Positions 33,531-42,946 of a DNA stretch of 64,000 bases are shown in pieces. Both the position numbers and the translations under genes were made by a program. Within the stretch, counting starts at the first letter, position 1. Each line of letters begins with the position of its first letter. The stretch is from JACKCB01 sp964452775 (lineage in GTDB: Bacteria; Chloroflexota; Anaerolineae; Promineifilales; Promineifilaceae). The DNA lies in contig CAYVQP010000002.1 in the NCBI GenBank assembly GCA_964452775.1, positions 115,916-179,915 on the forward strand. Reading direction: 5' to 3'. The notes beneath the pieces are model-generated. The model had not been told where the DNA came from. It did not search any database and saw only the letters and a program-made list of their open reading frames with translations.

Positions 33531-35003
33531 CTAGATTTCTCTGAGGATGATGCGCAGGTCACGCCACAGCGAGTAGTTGGTGATGTACTCAATCTCCAGC
33601 CGGATGCGTGACTCCCGGCAGCCGGAGTCGACTTCTATCGGGGTGATCAGCCCGGGCTTGACCGCGAGGCGTTGCCGCTGCCAATCCTCATAGCCGGCAA
33701 GAGCCTCTTCACCTTCAGGCTGCGGCCCTACCAGACTCATCTCTCCGCGCAGGATGTGCCAGAATTGGGGCAGCTTTCGCCACCGGCCGCGAACAGCCAC
33801 GCCGGCGCCGAAAGATCGCAACAAAAAAAGCTGGCCGTGCTGACCGAGACAACTCTGCCTGGTCAGCAACTCTTGCTGTCCCCGCCCTCGCAGGGCAACA
33901 TAGGGTAGCACCAGGGCCGTGAGCAATACGCCCACCAGGCCGGCCAGAATGTCCAGCGTGCGCTTGGCAATGTAATTCCAACCGCTAATGGACACATCCC
34001 GGCTTTCAAGCCCAATTGGCCGCACCAGACCCCAGGCATAACCTGATCCCAGGGCCGTCGCCCTGATAAACTGCAGGATGGGAGCGATAAGCGCGATGGG
34101 CCGATCCTTTTGCCACGCTTTGCGGGTCAGCGGGATGGAAGTGACCAGGAAGGCGAGCAGGATTGTCGCCGGCAACAGCGCAGCCCAGGGGGTCAGGGCG
34201 ATCAGCGCCAGGGAGATATAGAACATGCCCGCCAACAGGATTTGCAGCTTAAGCGCTTGAGGCGTATATGAGTCATCTACCCCATGCGTTGGGAAGCGAC
34301 GCACCACTTGCGCCGTCCAATAGCCATTGCGCATCTTCTTGCGGAAGTAGCCCGGCAGATTGTCGGCATGGATGTGATTGACCAGGGCGGACGGCTGGAA
34401 GACCATCTTGTATCCTCGGGTAGCAAGCCGGAAGGACAGCTCGCGATCCTCCGAATTAGGAAATCGTTCGTCAAAGCCGTCGTTCGAGATCAGCACCTGC
34501 CGGCGAAACGCCGCCGAATAGAAATCAATGAAGCTGATCCGTTCTTGCCCGCGCAGGTGATCATACTTCTCTTCGTATTCCAGCTGCACGAAACGGGCGA
34601 CTACGGACCTTTGGTCAGTGCTGTAAGTCCCTTTAGCGCCGGCAATTTCCGGATCGGCAAATGGGGTCGTGATTTGCGCCAGCCAGTCGGGGTGGGGCCG
34701 GCAGTCGGCGTCTGTAAAGCAAAGTATTTCGCCTCGAGCTTCTCGGATGCCAAGATTTCGGGCGGCGGCGGCAAAACCGCCGGGCGCCTTGGAAAGGACA
34801 CGCGTTGCGCCGGCCTGTCGGGCAATCCGGACGCTGTCATCCGTAGACCCGTCATCCACGACCAGAATCTCGTACGCTCGTATGGGCAGGGTTTGGCGCA
34901 ACAAGGCAGCGACACAATCGCCGATGGAATCGGCCATGTTCTGCACGGGCACGATTACTGAGATGGCAGGTGAGTCAGCAGAAAAATCGCTCTGCAACGC
35001 CAA
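33531..35003 (-). CDS. GT2 glycosyltransferase fused to a degenerate bacterial sugar-transferase domain
   Basis: A 490-residue two-domain protein. Residues 1-225 are a GT-A family 2 glycosyltransferase ('SVIVPVQNMADSI', 'VVDDGSTDDS', DxD in 'CFTDADC', 'FPNSEDRELSFRL'). Membrane helices lie at about 240-330. The C-terminal part (about 335-490) matches WcaJ/WbaP/PglC-type phosphoglycosyl transferases ('KRTLDILAGLVGVLL', 'LPQFWHILRGEMSLVGPQP', 'ITNYSLWRDLRIIL'). The usual Asp-Glu catalytic pair before 'LPQ' is Arg409-Lys410 here, and GPRP is GPQP, so this domain should be inactive. The start is TTG 35003 with AGGAAGGA upstream, overlapping region of the flippase-like gene end. Confidence 0.85.
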   Translation of the reverse strand: MALQSDFSADSPAISVIVPVQNMADSIGDCVAALLRQTLPIRAYEILVVDDGSTDDSVRIARQAGATRVLSKAPGGFAAAARNLGIREARGEILCFTDADCRPHPDWLAQITTPFADPEIAGAKGTYSTDQRSVVARFVQLEYEEKYDHLRGQERISFIDFYSAAFRRQVLISNDGFDERFPNSEDRELSFRLATRGYKMVFQPSALVNHIHADNLPGYFRKKMRNGYWTAQVVRRFPTHGVDDSYTPQALKLQILLAGMFYISLALIALTPWAALLPATILLAFLVTSIPLTRKAWQKDRPIALIAPILQFIRATALGSGYAWGLVRPIGLESRDVSISGWNYIAKRTLDILAGLVGVLLTALVLPYVALRGRGQQELLTRQSCLGQHGQLFLLRSFGAGVAVRGRWRKLPQFWHILRGEMSLVGPQPEGEEALAGYEDWQRQRLAVKPGLITPIEVDSGCRESRIRLEIEYITNYSLWRDLRIILREI

Positions 35004-35004
35004 C

Positions 35005-36066
35005 TCAGGTTCCTTCCTGGGTCGCCTTGCGCATCGCGCTTTCCAGACGGCTCCCCTTAATCGCCGCGATGCCCCCCAGTACGATTTGCGGCAGCAGTAC
35101 GATCAGATGAAGCAAAATCGTATAGGCCAAAATCAACCCACCGTCGCCCTCGCCAAAGAAGCGCAACATGTAGGCGACAAGAAACTCAAAAACGCCGACA
35201 TTGGCCGGGGCCCAGGAGGGCAGCGTACCCACTGAAAGCACGGTGTGCACGGCAGCGCCCTCAACCATGCCCAGGTCAATGTTCAGCGCCTTAAACAGGA
35301 TGGCGGGGGTCAGTACATATAAGATGCCCACCAGCATGGAGCTGCCCAAGAGGCCGGCAACCGCCCGCCTACTGCGCAGTGCGACCAGCCCACCCAACCC
35401 GGACTCAAGAATCGGCAAGAGTCGCCGGGCGATCCGCCCGGGGAAGCGGCTCACTATCGCGGTTGTGAAGCGTAAGATGATCGGCGTTTCGTAGGCGACC
35501 AGCCAGAGAAAGCACAAAGCGAACAAGCCGGTTCCGGCAATGACCAGGCCGGAATCGCGCACGAAAGAAGGGACCACCAGGAAGGGGACCATGATCAGCA
35601 CGGTCAAGGCCAGGGTGATCATCTCCAGTACCTTTTCGACGACGAGCGTGCCCAGGGTGCGTGACTTGCCGACGCGCGTGCGGCGATCCACATCAACGAT
35701 GCGCACCAGGTCGCCGGCGCGAAGAAAGGGCAGGACGGAGTTCACCAACTGCCCCAGGTGCAGGCTCCAGAAGAGGGCGGCGTATGATGGTAAGGGCGAT
35801 TGGGGATAATACAGCAGTTGCCAGCGCCAGCTTTTGACTGCTCCGGTGCAGACGATTACCAGCAGCGCCAGCGACACGTAGCCCGGCTGCGCTTGTTGGA
35901 GCGCGGTCTTGACCGCCGGCAAACTCGTATCGCGTAGGACCAGCCATAGACCCAATGCACCGAGGAGAAGGCCCGCCAACAAACGAAACCAGGGAATTGA
36001 CCGGCCAAGTGAAGTCAGCCGGCCTGGTTGCGTTGTGGTCCCCCCTTTCTGATTCTCAGCAATCAA
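35005..36066 (-). CDS. Lysylphosphatidylglycerol synthase-like flippase (UPF0104) membrane protein
   Basis: A 353-residue integral membrane protein with about eight hydrophobic segments, related to the membrane domain of MprF (lysylphosphatidylglycerol synthase/flippase) and the UPF0104 family. Features include 'SLHLGQLVNSVLPFLRAGDLVRI', 'TLVVEKVLEMITL' and 'GTLPSWAPANVGVFEFLVAYML'. No aminoacyl-transferase domain is attached, so a lipid or lipid-linked sugar translocation role is more likely than lysinylation. It lies 25 bases after the second C25 peptidase and directly abuts the GT2 fusion gene, suggesting a role in exporting the polymer precursor; that is inferred. Confidence 0.82.
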   Translation of the reverse strand: MIAENQKGGTTTQPGRLTSLGRSIPWFRLLAGLLLGALGLWLVLRDTSLPAVKTALQQAQPGYVSLALLVIVCTGAVKSWRWQLLYYPQSPLPSYAALFWSLHLGQLVNSVLPFLRAGDLVRIVDVDRRTRVGKSRTLGTLVVEKVLEMITLALTVLIMVPFLVVPSFVRDSGLVIAGTGLFALCFLWLVAYETPIILRFTTAIVSRFPGRIARRLLPILESGLGGLVALRSRRAVAGLLGSSMLVGILYVLTPAILFKALNIDLGMVEGAAVHTVLSVGTLPSWAPANVGVFEFLVAYMLRFFGEGDGGLILAYTILLHLIVLLPQIVLGGIAAIKGSRLESAMRKATQEGT

Positions 36067-36091
36067 TGCTCACTTCCAGGTAGGGCGTTGG

Positions 36092-38224
36092 TCAGGGATT
36101 CGCAGGCCGCACCACCCGCGCGCTTGGGTCGCCAAAGAGCGTGAAGGTATCGCTTACCTCCCGCACGCCTTCGCGTTCCTCCACCGGCAGAGCAGCCTTT
36201 GCACTCTGGAACACGTCGCCGATTCGCTCCAGACTCTCGTCCTGCAAAGCAATCAGGAGTTCTCGGGCAAACGGCTCCTGGTCAAAAGAGTATGTGAGAC
36301 TCGTCGCGCCGACCAGCAGCACAGGACCCTGATTGTAACGCAACAGGGATTCCGAAAGCGAACTTGTTTCAGGATTTGCAAACAGTCCAGTGAGGCAGGT
36401 GAACTGGAGAACTACGGGCGGCGAAGCCTCGCCATTTAGCTGGCTGACGCTGTCTACGGAGAAGAGTTCATCCTTGCCCCATAATTCCAGACTGCCATGC
36501 CCGGTATAGGTGACCAGCCAGGCGCCGGCATTCCAGCTTTGGGCGATTTCCGTCGCCGGCGCCCCGGTCAGCAGTTCAGCCTGCTCAGTAGGAAAGGCGC
36601 TGTCTGCGAGTAGGCGCTCTACCAACACGCTGAACTCGGTACTCGTGCCATCCACCGCGAACAAGGCGTGATCATCCGCGGCGCCGGCTTCATATGCCAG
36701 CGTTCTGTTGACGAGCTGTTCCACTTCTTCCACCGAATCTACCGGCCACCGGCCCACTGCCAGGTCCGGTCGCTGATCATCATTCACATCTACCAAACGG
36801 GCATCGCTGACGGTCTCGCCGCTGAAACTAACCGGAATGATGTATGATGGCACGATATTGGCCGGTCGTTCCACCGGGTTGTCTGGCCTCGCGCTGAGGA
36901 AACCGCGGTAATCTGTGGTCGCTTCGCCCACCAGCAGCACGTATCTAGGAGCCGGCTCCGCCCAATGTTCCTGCGTGTAGCGGATGAAATCCCGAATACT
37001 GTCCGGCGATGGTTCCCCGTAGCCGAATTCATCATAAATCTCTTCGACCGGCACGGTGGAAACCGCCAGGCCCTCTGCTTCTCTGGCTTCGACGAGTTGG
37101 GCCACGCCCGGCAGCAGTGCTTCTGTGGAAATAATCAGCAGATCGGCCTTGTTCTGCTCGTCGCGCCAACTGCTGCTGCGCAGAGGCCCAACGCGGGCCG
37201 GCGCCCGTAAACCCTCCGGCCCAACGGCAAGAATTGACATCTCTTCGTTCACACTCAGCTCGACGCTGCCCGAGTCGCCGGGCTCCCAGCCAACAATCTC
37301 GATTGGGCGTTCCGGCTGCGAAACGTCAAGGATGATTGGTGGAGCGCTGAAACCCTCCAGAGTAACGCTGCCGGTCACCCCGTTAAAGGCCAAAGCATCA
37401 TCGTCCGCTATCGGCGGCGAGGAGTAAATCAGGTCGATCCAATTCAGGTTGGAGAAGTCAACGTACTCCTCCGGCGCATTGCGCAGCGTCAGGGTGTTTT
37501 GGCCGGTTCTCAGGCTGCCGGCAGGCAGAGTGGTTGTGCTCGTGTAATAGGTCTGGCCCTCCCAGCGAAGCTCATCCACCGGCTGTTCGTTGACGCTAAG
37601 CGCCAGGCTATGGTCGGGATCAGCCTGCGGGTTGTATGTAGTCCCATATAGATTAACCCGGACTTCACTCGCGCCATCGCCAAGCGCCGGAAGCTCAAAA
37701 GCTATCTCCAGGCTGTCGCGCAACGTCTGCCAGAACCAGGGGCCGGCCGGTTCAATTGGGGGAATCTCGCTCGCGTAAAGATAGTTCTCTTCCAGGTGCA
37801 GAAGCTGTGGGATGGAGCTCAAGGCGACGCCGGATATGGCCGGCATCTGTTCCGCAGTGATCTCCTCGCCCTGCTCATTTGCGCGCAGAATGTAGACCCG
37901 CTCCGCGGAATAGCGCCCTTCCGGAGCCTGTCCATAGAAAACCAGCCGGCCATCTCGGATTAGAAAGGGAACTTCATTGGGCCCCTGACTAAGCTGCAGA
38001 TCAGCCGCCGTGAAGGTGTCGAAATCCAGGCCGGCGGCACGCAGCTCTTGCTCAGTAATCGCGTACAAACCACTGCCGGTCACTGCCAGCTTCAAAGCTG
38101 CAACAGGCGTGTCCGTGGCCGGCTGCCCCTGCGCGTTCCGGCAAGCAGCCAACAGCAGCCCGACTCCCAAGAGGATGACAGGCGCCAAATTGGTGATGAA
38201 CCGGCGCGTAATAGACGATGCCAT
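36092..38224 (-). CDS. C25-family (gingipain/PorU-like) peptidase, lipoprotein
   Basis: A 710-residue secreted cysteine peptidase of clan CD. The N-terminus has a lipoprotein signal with lipobox 'LLLAACRN'. An N-terminal beta region (about 35-270) resembles the PorU prodomain layout ('LAVTGSGLYAITEQELRAAGL'). The peptidase domain has 'YVLLVGEATTDYRGF', catalytic His576 in 'YTGHGSLELWG' and Cys610 in 'FTCLTGLF'. No C-terminal T9SS signal follows; the protein ends just after the catalytic fold with 'LFGDPSARVVRP'. Start ATG 38224, 4 bases after the preceding stop, is chosen because it opens the signal peptide. It forms a pair with the fibronectin-like gene upstream. Confidence 0.85.
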   Translation of the reverse strand: MASSITRRFITNLAPVILLGVGLLLAACRNAQGQPATDTPVAALKLAVTGSGLYAITEQELRAAGLDFDTFTAADLQLSQGPNEVPFLIRDGRLVFYGQAPEGRYSAERVYILRANEQGEEITAEQMPAISGVALSSIPQLLHLEENYLYASEIPPIEPAGPWFWQTLRDSLEIAFELPALGDGASEVRVNLYGTTYNPQADPDHSLALSVNEQPVDELRWEGQTYYTSTTTLPAGSLRTGQNTLTLRNAPEEYVDFSNLNWIDLIYSSPPIADDDALAFNGVTGSVTLEGFSAPPIILDVSQPERPIEIVGWEPGDSGSVELSVNEEMSILAVGPEGLRAPARVGPLRSSSWRDEQNKADLLIISTEALLPGVAQLVEAREAEGLAVSTVPVEEIYDEFGYGEPSPDSIRDFIRYTQEHWAEPAPRYVLLVGEATTDYRGFLSARPDNPVERPANIVPSYIIPVSFSGETVSDARLVDVNDDQRPDLAVGRWPVDSVEEVEQLVNRTLAYEAGAADDHALFAVDGTSTEFSVLVERLLADSAFPTEQAELLTGAPATEIAQSWNAGAWLVTYTGHGSLELWGKDELFSVDSVSQLNGEASPPVVLQFTCLTGLFANPETSSLSESLLRYNQGPVLLVGATSLTYSFDQEPFARELLIALQDESLERIGDVFQSAKAALPVEEREGVREVSDTFTLFGDPSARVVRPANP

Positions 38225-38228
38225 TGCG

Positions 38229-39251
38229 CTACTTGCGCCGGGTTGCCAGGAAAATGGAGAAAAAGACGCCGCCGGCAAGGATTAACATTCCGCCGGCAAA
38301 GCCCAGCCAGAGCAGCAAGCGACTGCTGCTGGTGGCGGCGGCAGAACCCTCCTGGCCATCCAGCCCAATCGCACCAGCGATTCCGGTGGCTGTTGCCGGG
38401 CCGCCGAGAGTACTGTTGGATGCGCCATCCCCGGGACCACTCGTACCGCCGCCCTGTGGAAAGGGTGTGCCGGCCGGGTAACTGGTGGCCTGTATCACCA
38501 CGGGCGATCCGGTTACAGCCGGGTATCCCTGCTGTCCGGGTAGGCCGGCAGCTTCGGCTACGGGCACGCCTGCGCCAATAACGTTGCCTCCCTGGTCCGC
38601 CGGGGTCGTGGCGGCGAAGCGAAACGCGGTCGGGGTCGGACCCAGTGGACGCAGTGTGGAGGTGGCAGTCGGTAACTCCGGCGTTTCAGTCGGCTCAAGC
38701 GTGGCTTCCAGGGTGGGCGTCGGAGTGCCGGAGGCTACCGGGGTATCGGTGGGCAAAGGTGTGATCGTCGGCTCGGTAGTGCTGGTCGGCGGCGATGTGC
38801 CGGCAGGAGGCGTTCCGCTGCCGCCGCCCGGCGGTTCAATCCCGCCGGATGGGGGGTCGACGAACACTTCAATGGTCGCCAGGATGACTTCGTTGTTGTT
38901 GGTCTCGACTTCTATCAGCTGGTACCAATAGGTGACCCCGTTTAGCGCGGTGTCGTCAGTTCTCTCGTAGGTTGCGCCGGCCTGCGGATTGCCGACAGCC
39001 GGCACCAGTCCGATATTCTCCAAGAACTCGAACGGTCCGGCTTCGCTTGGTCCGCGTAGAATCTTAAAGGCCGCTGTGTTTTGTTCGGTGCCGGTCTCCC
39101 ATTCCAGGCGCACGCTGTTGTCCAGAGGGACACCGCGGAAGTAGCGCAGACCGACGGCAGTGGGGCTTTGGGCGGCGCTATTAAGACCGCCAAAGCCAAG
39201 CAATGCCAGTAAGATTAAGCCGGAAAACAACGATGTGATCTGAGATTGCAT
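38229..39251 (-). CDS. Secreted fibronectin-like protein with Thr/Pro linker and C-terminal anchor
   Basis: A 340-residue protein with a signal peptide (about 1-29), a single fibronectin III-like beta domain (about 33-135; 'VRLEWETGTEQNTAAFKILRG' region, 'VTYWYQLIEVET'), about 140 residues of Thr/Pro/Gly-rich linker, and a C-terminal membrane segment ending RRK. The beta domain is clearly related to that of the 154-residue protein at 43228-43692 (shared W-E-T-x-T-E-x-N-T-A pattern). ATG 39251 is preferred to the TTG one codon upstream. It is followed immediately by the second C25 peptidase, so it may act as its membrane partner or substrate. Confidence 0.8.
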   Translation of the reverse strand: MQSQITSLFSGLILLALLGFGGLNSAAQSPTAVGLRYFRGVPLDNSVRLEWETGTEQNTAAFKILRGPSEAGPFEFLENIGLVPAVGNPQAGATYERTDDTALNGVTYWYQLIEVETNNNEVILATIEVFVDPPSGGIEPPGGGSGTPPAGTSPPTSTTEPTITPLPTDTPVASGTPTPTLEATLEPTETPELPTATSTLRPLGPTPTAFRFAATTPADQGGNVIGAGVPVAEAAGLPGQQGYPAVTGSPVVIQATSYPAGTPFPQGGGTSGPGDGASNSTLGGPATATGIAGAIGLDGQEGSAAATSSSRLLLWLGFAGGMLILAGGVFFSIFLATRRK

Positions 39252-39316
39252 CAATTCTTGCCTGTCCAGGTGCGCTTGCTTCGGCGTTCGCGGCGGCGCT
39301 TCTGGTGAGCTTTCAT
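39251..39316 (-). CDS. Possible 21-residue basic micro-ORF
   Basis: A 22-codon frame starts at 39316 and its TGA overlaps the ATG of the fibronectin-like gene (TGATG). The peptide is almost entirely Arg/Lys/Gln and could be a leader peptide or a chance frame. AAGGAG lies about 17 bases before the start, too far for normal use. Confidence 0.2.
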   Translation of the reverse strand: MKAHQKRRRERRSKRTWTGKN

Positions 39317-39432
39317 TATGCCGCGCCAGCTATCTCCTTACGAATGATTTCGACCTCGACTATGCTCTTTTCATAGTCTGCTAAGCGCCGCCGCAAGTTC
39401 GACGACTTTGCGCGGGCGCGGGCCGGCGCTGC

Positions 39433-42400
39433 TCACGGTTTCAACATGATGGGCAGATACACGGCCCCGGATGAGCCGACTAACACCTTATGTGATGCCG
39501 CGTTATTGGCCGTGTTGCCGTCCAGGCCGTCGATAGCGGAAACGACCGCGCTATTGGTGACGCTGTCGCCGGCATATCCGTCGGCCAATTTGGCGACCAG
39601 TTCAATCGTAATGACCTCTCCGCGGGCCAGGTCATCCTCAAACTCCATGGTCACCACCTTGCCGCTGACTGAAACGGTCATGCCGGCCGAAGCTGTGGCG
39701 GATATGTAGCTGAGGCCGTTCGGCAGGGTGTCTACCACTTTCGGCCGGCTGGCATACAGGCCCTCATTCTCCACGGTCAGCGAGAAGGTTATTTCTTCGC
39801 CCGGCTCAACGCTGAACTGGCTGGAACCTTTATCCAGCGCAAGGTCCGGGCGGAAGATCTGCATCGCCGGATCTGCCTGCAGCAGGAAGCTGAATAGCTC
39901 GGACTCGTGCCAGCCGCCGAGCACATACTGTATCTTGGCGTAGTTGACGGCATCGCCGATTGCGGTGTTGTGCTCTTGAAATAGACCGTCGTAAAAGCCG
40001 GTGGCAAGGGCAGTATGTTCCGGGGTCACCCCCAGCCCGGTACTGGACCAATGGGCGAGGCTGCCGGCGCCGTCCAATCTCAAGAAGGTCTCGCTCAAGG
40101 CATTGACGCCAGGGTAAGCGTGGTTGCCGTCCAGACAATCCATACTGGTGATAATGACCGGGTTTGGCTCGCCGACAGTCGGATACCACCAGGCGGTATC
40201 TTCGGCGGATAGGATGGGATAGCTCTTGCCCCAATCTCTTACACTGCCATGACCGCGATAGTTCAGCAGCGTGACTCCATCGTCCGGATGATTCACCATG
40301 AGTTCGCGCATCTCGGCGCGCAGGTTTTCTGTGTCGCCGGCTGATGGATTGTCCGGCAGACATTTGTGGATCTTTTGAAATTCGCCCGGTATGTGTGTGC
40401 TGGTAGCCTGATTCTCCGCACAGAAGTCGCCTGCAGTGGGGTCAAAGGCATCGGCAACGAACAGTATCTTGCGCCGCCAAAGGCTTGCCACCACGTGTTG
40501 GGCCTCGAAATCGATGATCTTTGCGACCATCGCTTCCGCCTGTTCAGGAGTTTCGGCGGTCAGTCTACCGATAGCCAGCTCGGGCAGGAGGTCATCGTCC
40601 ATCAACACAAAGCTATAATCGGACGTGCTCAGCCCGCTGTAACGATCCTTGAACGTGATATCGGTGATCACAAAATGCGCTTGTTCAGTTCCCCAGTTCA
40701 CGCAATCTGCGCCATACTGCTGAACGGCGCAAGGCAGATGCCGGGGATTGTAAGTGGCGTCGCCTACCAACAGGGCATAGGCCGGAGCCGGACTCCAGTT
40801 GTCCAGGCCATGATCCAGGAAGTCGCGGATGGCGCCGGGCACCGGAAAGCCATAGCCGTACTGATTGATCACATCTTCATAATCTACAACATGCGTGTCC
40901 AGGCCGCCGTAGGTCGCCAGGGCGCGATGAGCCGCCAGGTCGTTTGTCGCCCCCAAGAAATCCTTGTGGGAGATGGCTACCCAGTCGGCTCCGCCGCCGG
41001 CAGGTTCGATGTCGGGTACGTCGTAACGGGTGATTTCCAACGGATTGAGCAGGCCGGTGTTGGTCGTAGCGATAAACTCGGCCGAGCTAGAGCGTACGCT
41101 GCCGAATTTCCAGGTGTAGGGCCCGTTGCCGATGATGTTGGCGGCAGACATTGGGATGCGGCGGGGCACGCGGCGATTCGTGATGTCCCAGACAACAGCA
41201 TTGTCCGGATTACCGGAAGTGAATTCGTCAACCAGGAAGGTATTCGGACCGCTATCCACAGCAAATTGCAGCAGATTACCATTGGCCTCAAAATCCCGCG
41301 GGTAGTCTACGGTGATGCGATTGATGTAGTAGGTTTCCGTGGACACGTTGTCACCCGTGCGCACAACGATGCCAATCATGTTGGTCCCATCATCGAGCGT
41401 GGAAACGGGCGTGGTTGTGGTGATGTTGATGTTTTGTCTCTCAAGCCATTGTGTACCGCCGGCATATTGCGGGACGTCGTTGGCAAAGATCTCCAGACTG
41501 TGTAGCCAGGGCTCATCGGTCCGGTTCAACACTTCGGCGGTCAGGACAGCGTCCGGGCCGCTGCTTGCCGGATCGGGCAACTCTATCTCAAATGTGCGCG
41601 TAATATTGGGTGTGCTGGCCACCTTCTCGATCCCGGTTAGATACCAGGCGTCCGGCTCGTTGGGAAAGCTGTCCCAGGCATCGGTGCGCGTCAGCTGAAA
41701 CAGCAGATCTTCTTCAAGCGTAATGCTCTCCGGGAAGCTGCCCGGCACGGGGTGATTCGTAGGATTGGTGGTATCCGCAATCAGGGTCGGTGAACCGCCG
41801 GCCCATAACCAGTAATAGTTGCGATTATCAGGGATAAACTGCCTTTCAAGCCGGGAGCCGTCAAACTCCCAGCCAAAAAAACGCACGGCTTCACCTGGTT
41901 CGAAGTGAGTGTCCGCGTCGCCGATGAATTCGTAGGCCACCGTCTGGCCCCTATAGAGCATCTCAAAGGTGCTGGGATTGACGGTGTCCACCGGCATGCC
42001 GGCAATGGCCATATCTGTGTACGAAAGCTCGTAAATCCCGTCCTGATTGACCTCAATGCGATAGGCAGCGCTGCCCACGGGGAGTTTTGTCTCCCCGGCA
42101 GCGGGCGACAGCGGGCGACTGCGCCAGTTCCCGGCGACGTCGAAGTTCAGCACCGCCTCGGCATATGCCCCGGCAATTACATCCTGGTAAGCCGGAATCG
42201 GGTACATATTCGTAAAGTCGGCGCCGCTGAAGACGATTTCAACCCTAAGTTGCGGGCTGTGTTCCACCGTTCTTGCAATCGGGTTGTAGCGCAGGGGAAA
42301 TAGTCGCAGCTCCACCAACCGCAGGTCGCGCGCATACATCGGCTCAGACAGTTCCAGGCGTGCTTCAGGGTAAAAGGCGTCTGTGGCATAGATGGATTGG

Positions 42401-42846
42401 TCGCGCACGTAATCCAGGTAACTGTCCGGCTGCGACGCCAACACCCCGATATCTGTTTCGCTCCCCGTATTCACCGTAGGCGCAGGTTGCAGTTCGACAG
42501 CAAGCGGGAGCTCACGACTATCAATCTCCTGCACTGTGGCGGTGGCGGTGGCGCCCGGCGGCAGGGCCACGTATGCGGCGAAATAGGGTAGGGCCGGCAA
42601 CCCGGGTTCGTGGATGCGCGCCTCCAACCCCTCCGCCTGCAGGGAACCGTCGTTTCCCTGAGAGAAGGTAGGCGTTGACAGTTGTAGGGTCAGGCCGGCA
42701 GCGGATGAGTGCAGGATCTCTATGTGACTGTTTTCGGTCGCTGCCTCCGCGCTCGCCGGTCGCGGGCGGCGTTGCGTGAGAGGCAGCAGCACCCCGAGGA
42801 TAATGGCGGTAGACAACGTCAATCTAAAAGCACTTTGTAAGAGCAT
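39433..42846 (-). CDS. Large C25-family (PorU-like) peptidase with DUF11 domain and C-terminal YLP motif
   Basis: An 1137-residue secreted cysteine peptidase. A signal peptide (about 1-33) is followed by a gingipain-propeptide-like region ('GLPALPYFAAYVALPPGA'), a PorU-like beta section ('YRIEVNQDGIYELSYTDM', about 270-620) and the C25 catalytic domain (about 630-1010) with His866 in 'YRGHGSVRDWG' and Cys904 in 'SMDCLDGN'. A DUF11 domain ('TVENEGLYASRPKVVDTLPNGLSY') leads to the terminal 'GAVYLPIMLKP'. PorU is the sortase of the type IX secretion system, which this organism should lack. The gene follows a PqqD-like gene by 100 bases. Function as protease or transpeptidase is open. Confidence 0.88.
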   Translation of the reverse strand: MLLQSAFRLTLSTAIILGVLLPLTQRRPRPASAEAATENSHIEILHSSAAGLTLQLSTPTFSQGNDGSLQAEGLEARIHEPGLPALPYFAAYVALPPGATATATVQEIDSRELPLAVELQPAPTVNTGSETDIGVLASQPDSYLDYVRDQSIYATDAFYPEARLELSEPMYARDLRLVELRLFPLRYNPIARTVEHSPQLRVEIVFSGADFTNMYPIPAYQDVIAGAYAEAVLNFDVAGNWRSRPLSPAAGETKLPVGSAAYRIEVNQDGIYELSYTDMAIAGMPVDTVNPSTFEMLYRGQTVAYEFIGDADTHFEPGEAVRFFGWEFDGSRLERQFIPDNRNYYWLWAGGSPTLIADTTNPTNHPVPGSFPESITLEEDLLFQLTRTDAWDSFPNEPDAWYLTGIEKVASTPNITRTFEIELPDPASSGPDAVLTAEVLNRTDEPWLHSLEIFANDVPQYAGGTQWLERQNINITTTTPVSTLDDGTNMIGIVVRTGDNVSTETYYINRITVDYPRDFEANGNLLQFAVDSGPNTFLVDEFTSGNPDNAVVWDITNRRVPRRIPMSAANIIGNGPYTWKFGSVRSSSAEFIATTNTGLLNPLEITRYDVPDIEPAGGGADWVAISHKDFLGATNDLAAHRALATYGGLDTHVVDYEDVINQYGYGFPVPGAIRDFLDHGLDNWSPAPAYALLVGDATYNPRHLPCAVQQYGADCVNWGTEQAHFVITDITFKDRYSGLSTSDYSFVLMDDDLLPELAIGRLTAETPEQAEAMVAKIIDFEAQHVVASLWRRKILFVADAFDPTAGDFCAENQATSTHIPGEFQKIHKCLPDNPSAGDTENLRAEMRELMVNHPDDGVTLLNYRGHGSVRDWGKSYPILSAEDTAWWYPTVGEPNPVIITSMDCLDGNHAYPGVNALSETFLRLDGAGSLAHWSSTGLGVTPEHTALATGFYDGLFQEHNTAIGDAVNYAKIQYVLGGWHESELFSFLLQADPAMQIFRPDLALDKGSSQFSVEPGEEITFSLTVENEGLYASRPKVVDTLPNGLSYISATASAGMTVSVSGKVVTMEFEDDLARGEVITIELVAKLADGYAGDSVTNSAVVSAIDGLDGNTANNAASHKVLVGSSGAVYLPIMLKP

Positions 42847-42946
42847 GTCATGAACCTCAGCAGGCTGGTCAGACGTAGACGCTAATTAGAGCGCCCCGGC
42901 TAGCTGGACATGGGCTTCCCCTCAAAGCCCGCGTCCGACAGTACGG

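Noticed and set aside
39330..39435. Read-through of the C25 stop TGA into about 34 in-frame codons
   Set aside because: No stop-codon context or selenocysteine hairpin is visible, and the protein already ends with the YLP tail; the extension begins with low-complexity Ala/Arg.
36092..42846. Type IX secretion system
   Set aside because: Only PorU-like peptidases are present. No Por/Gld membrane components or C-terminal T9SS domains are seen, and the phylum should lack the system.
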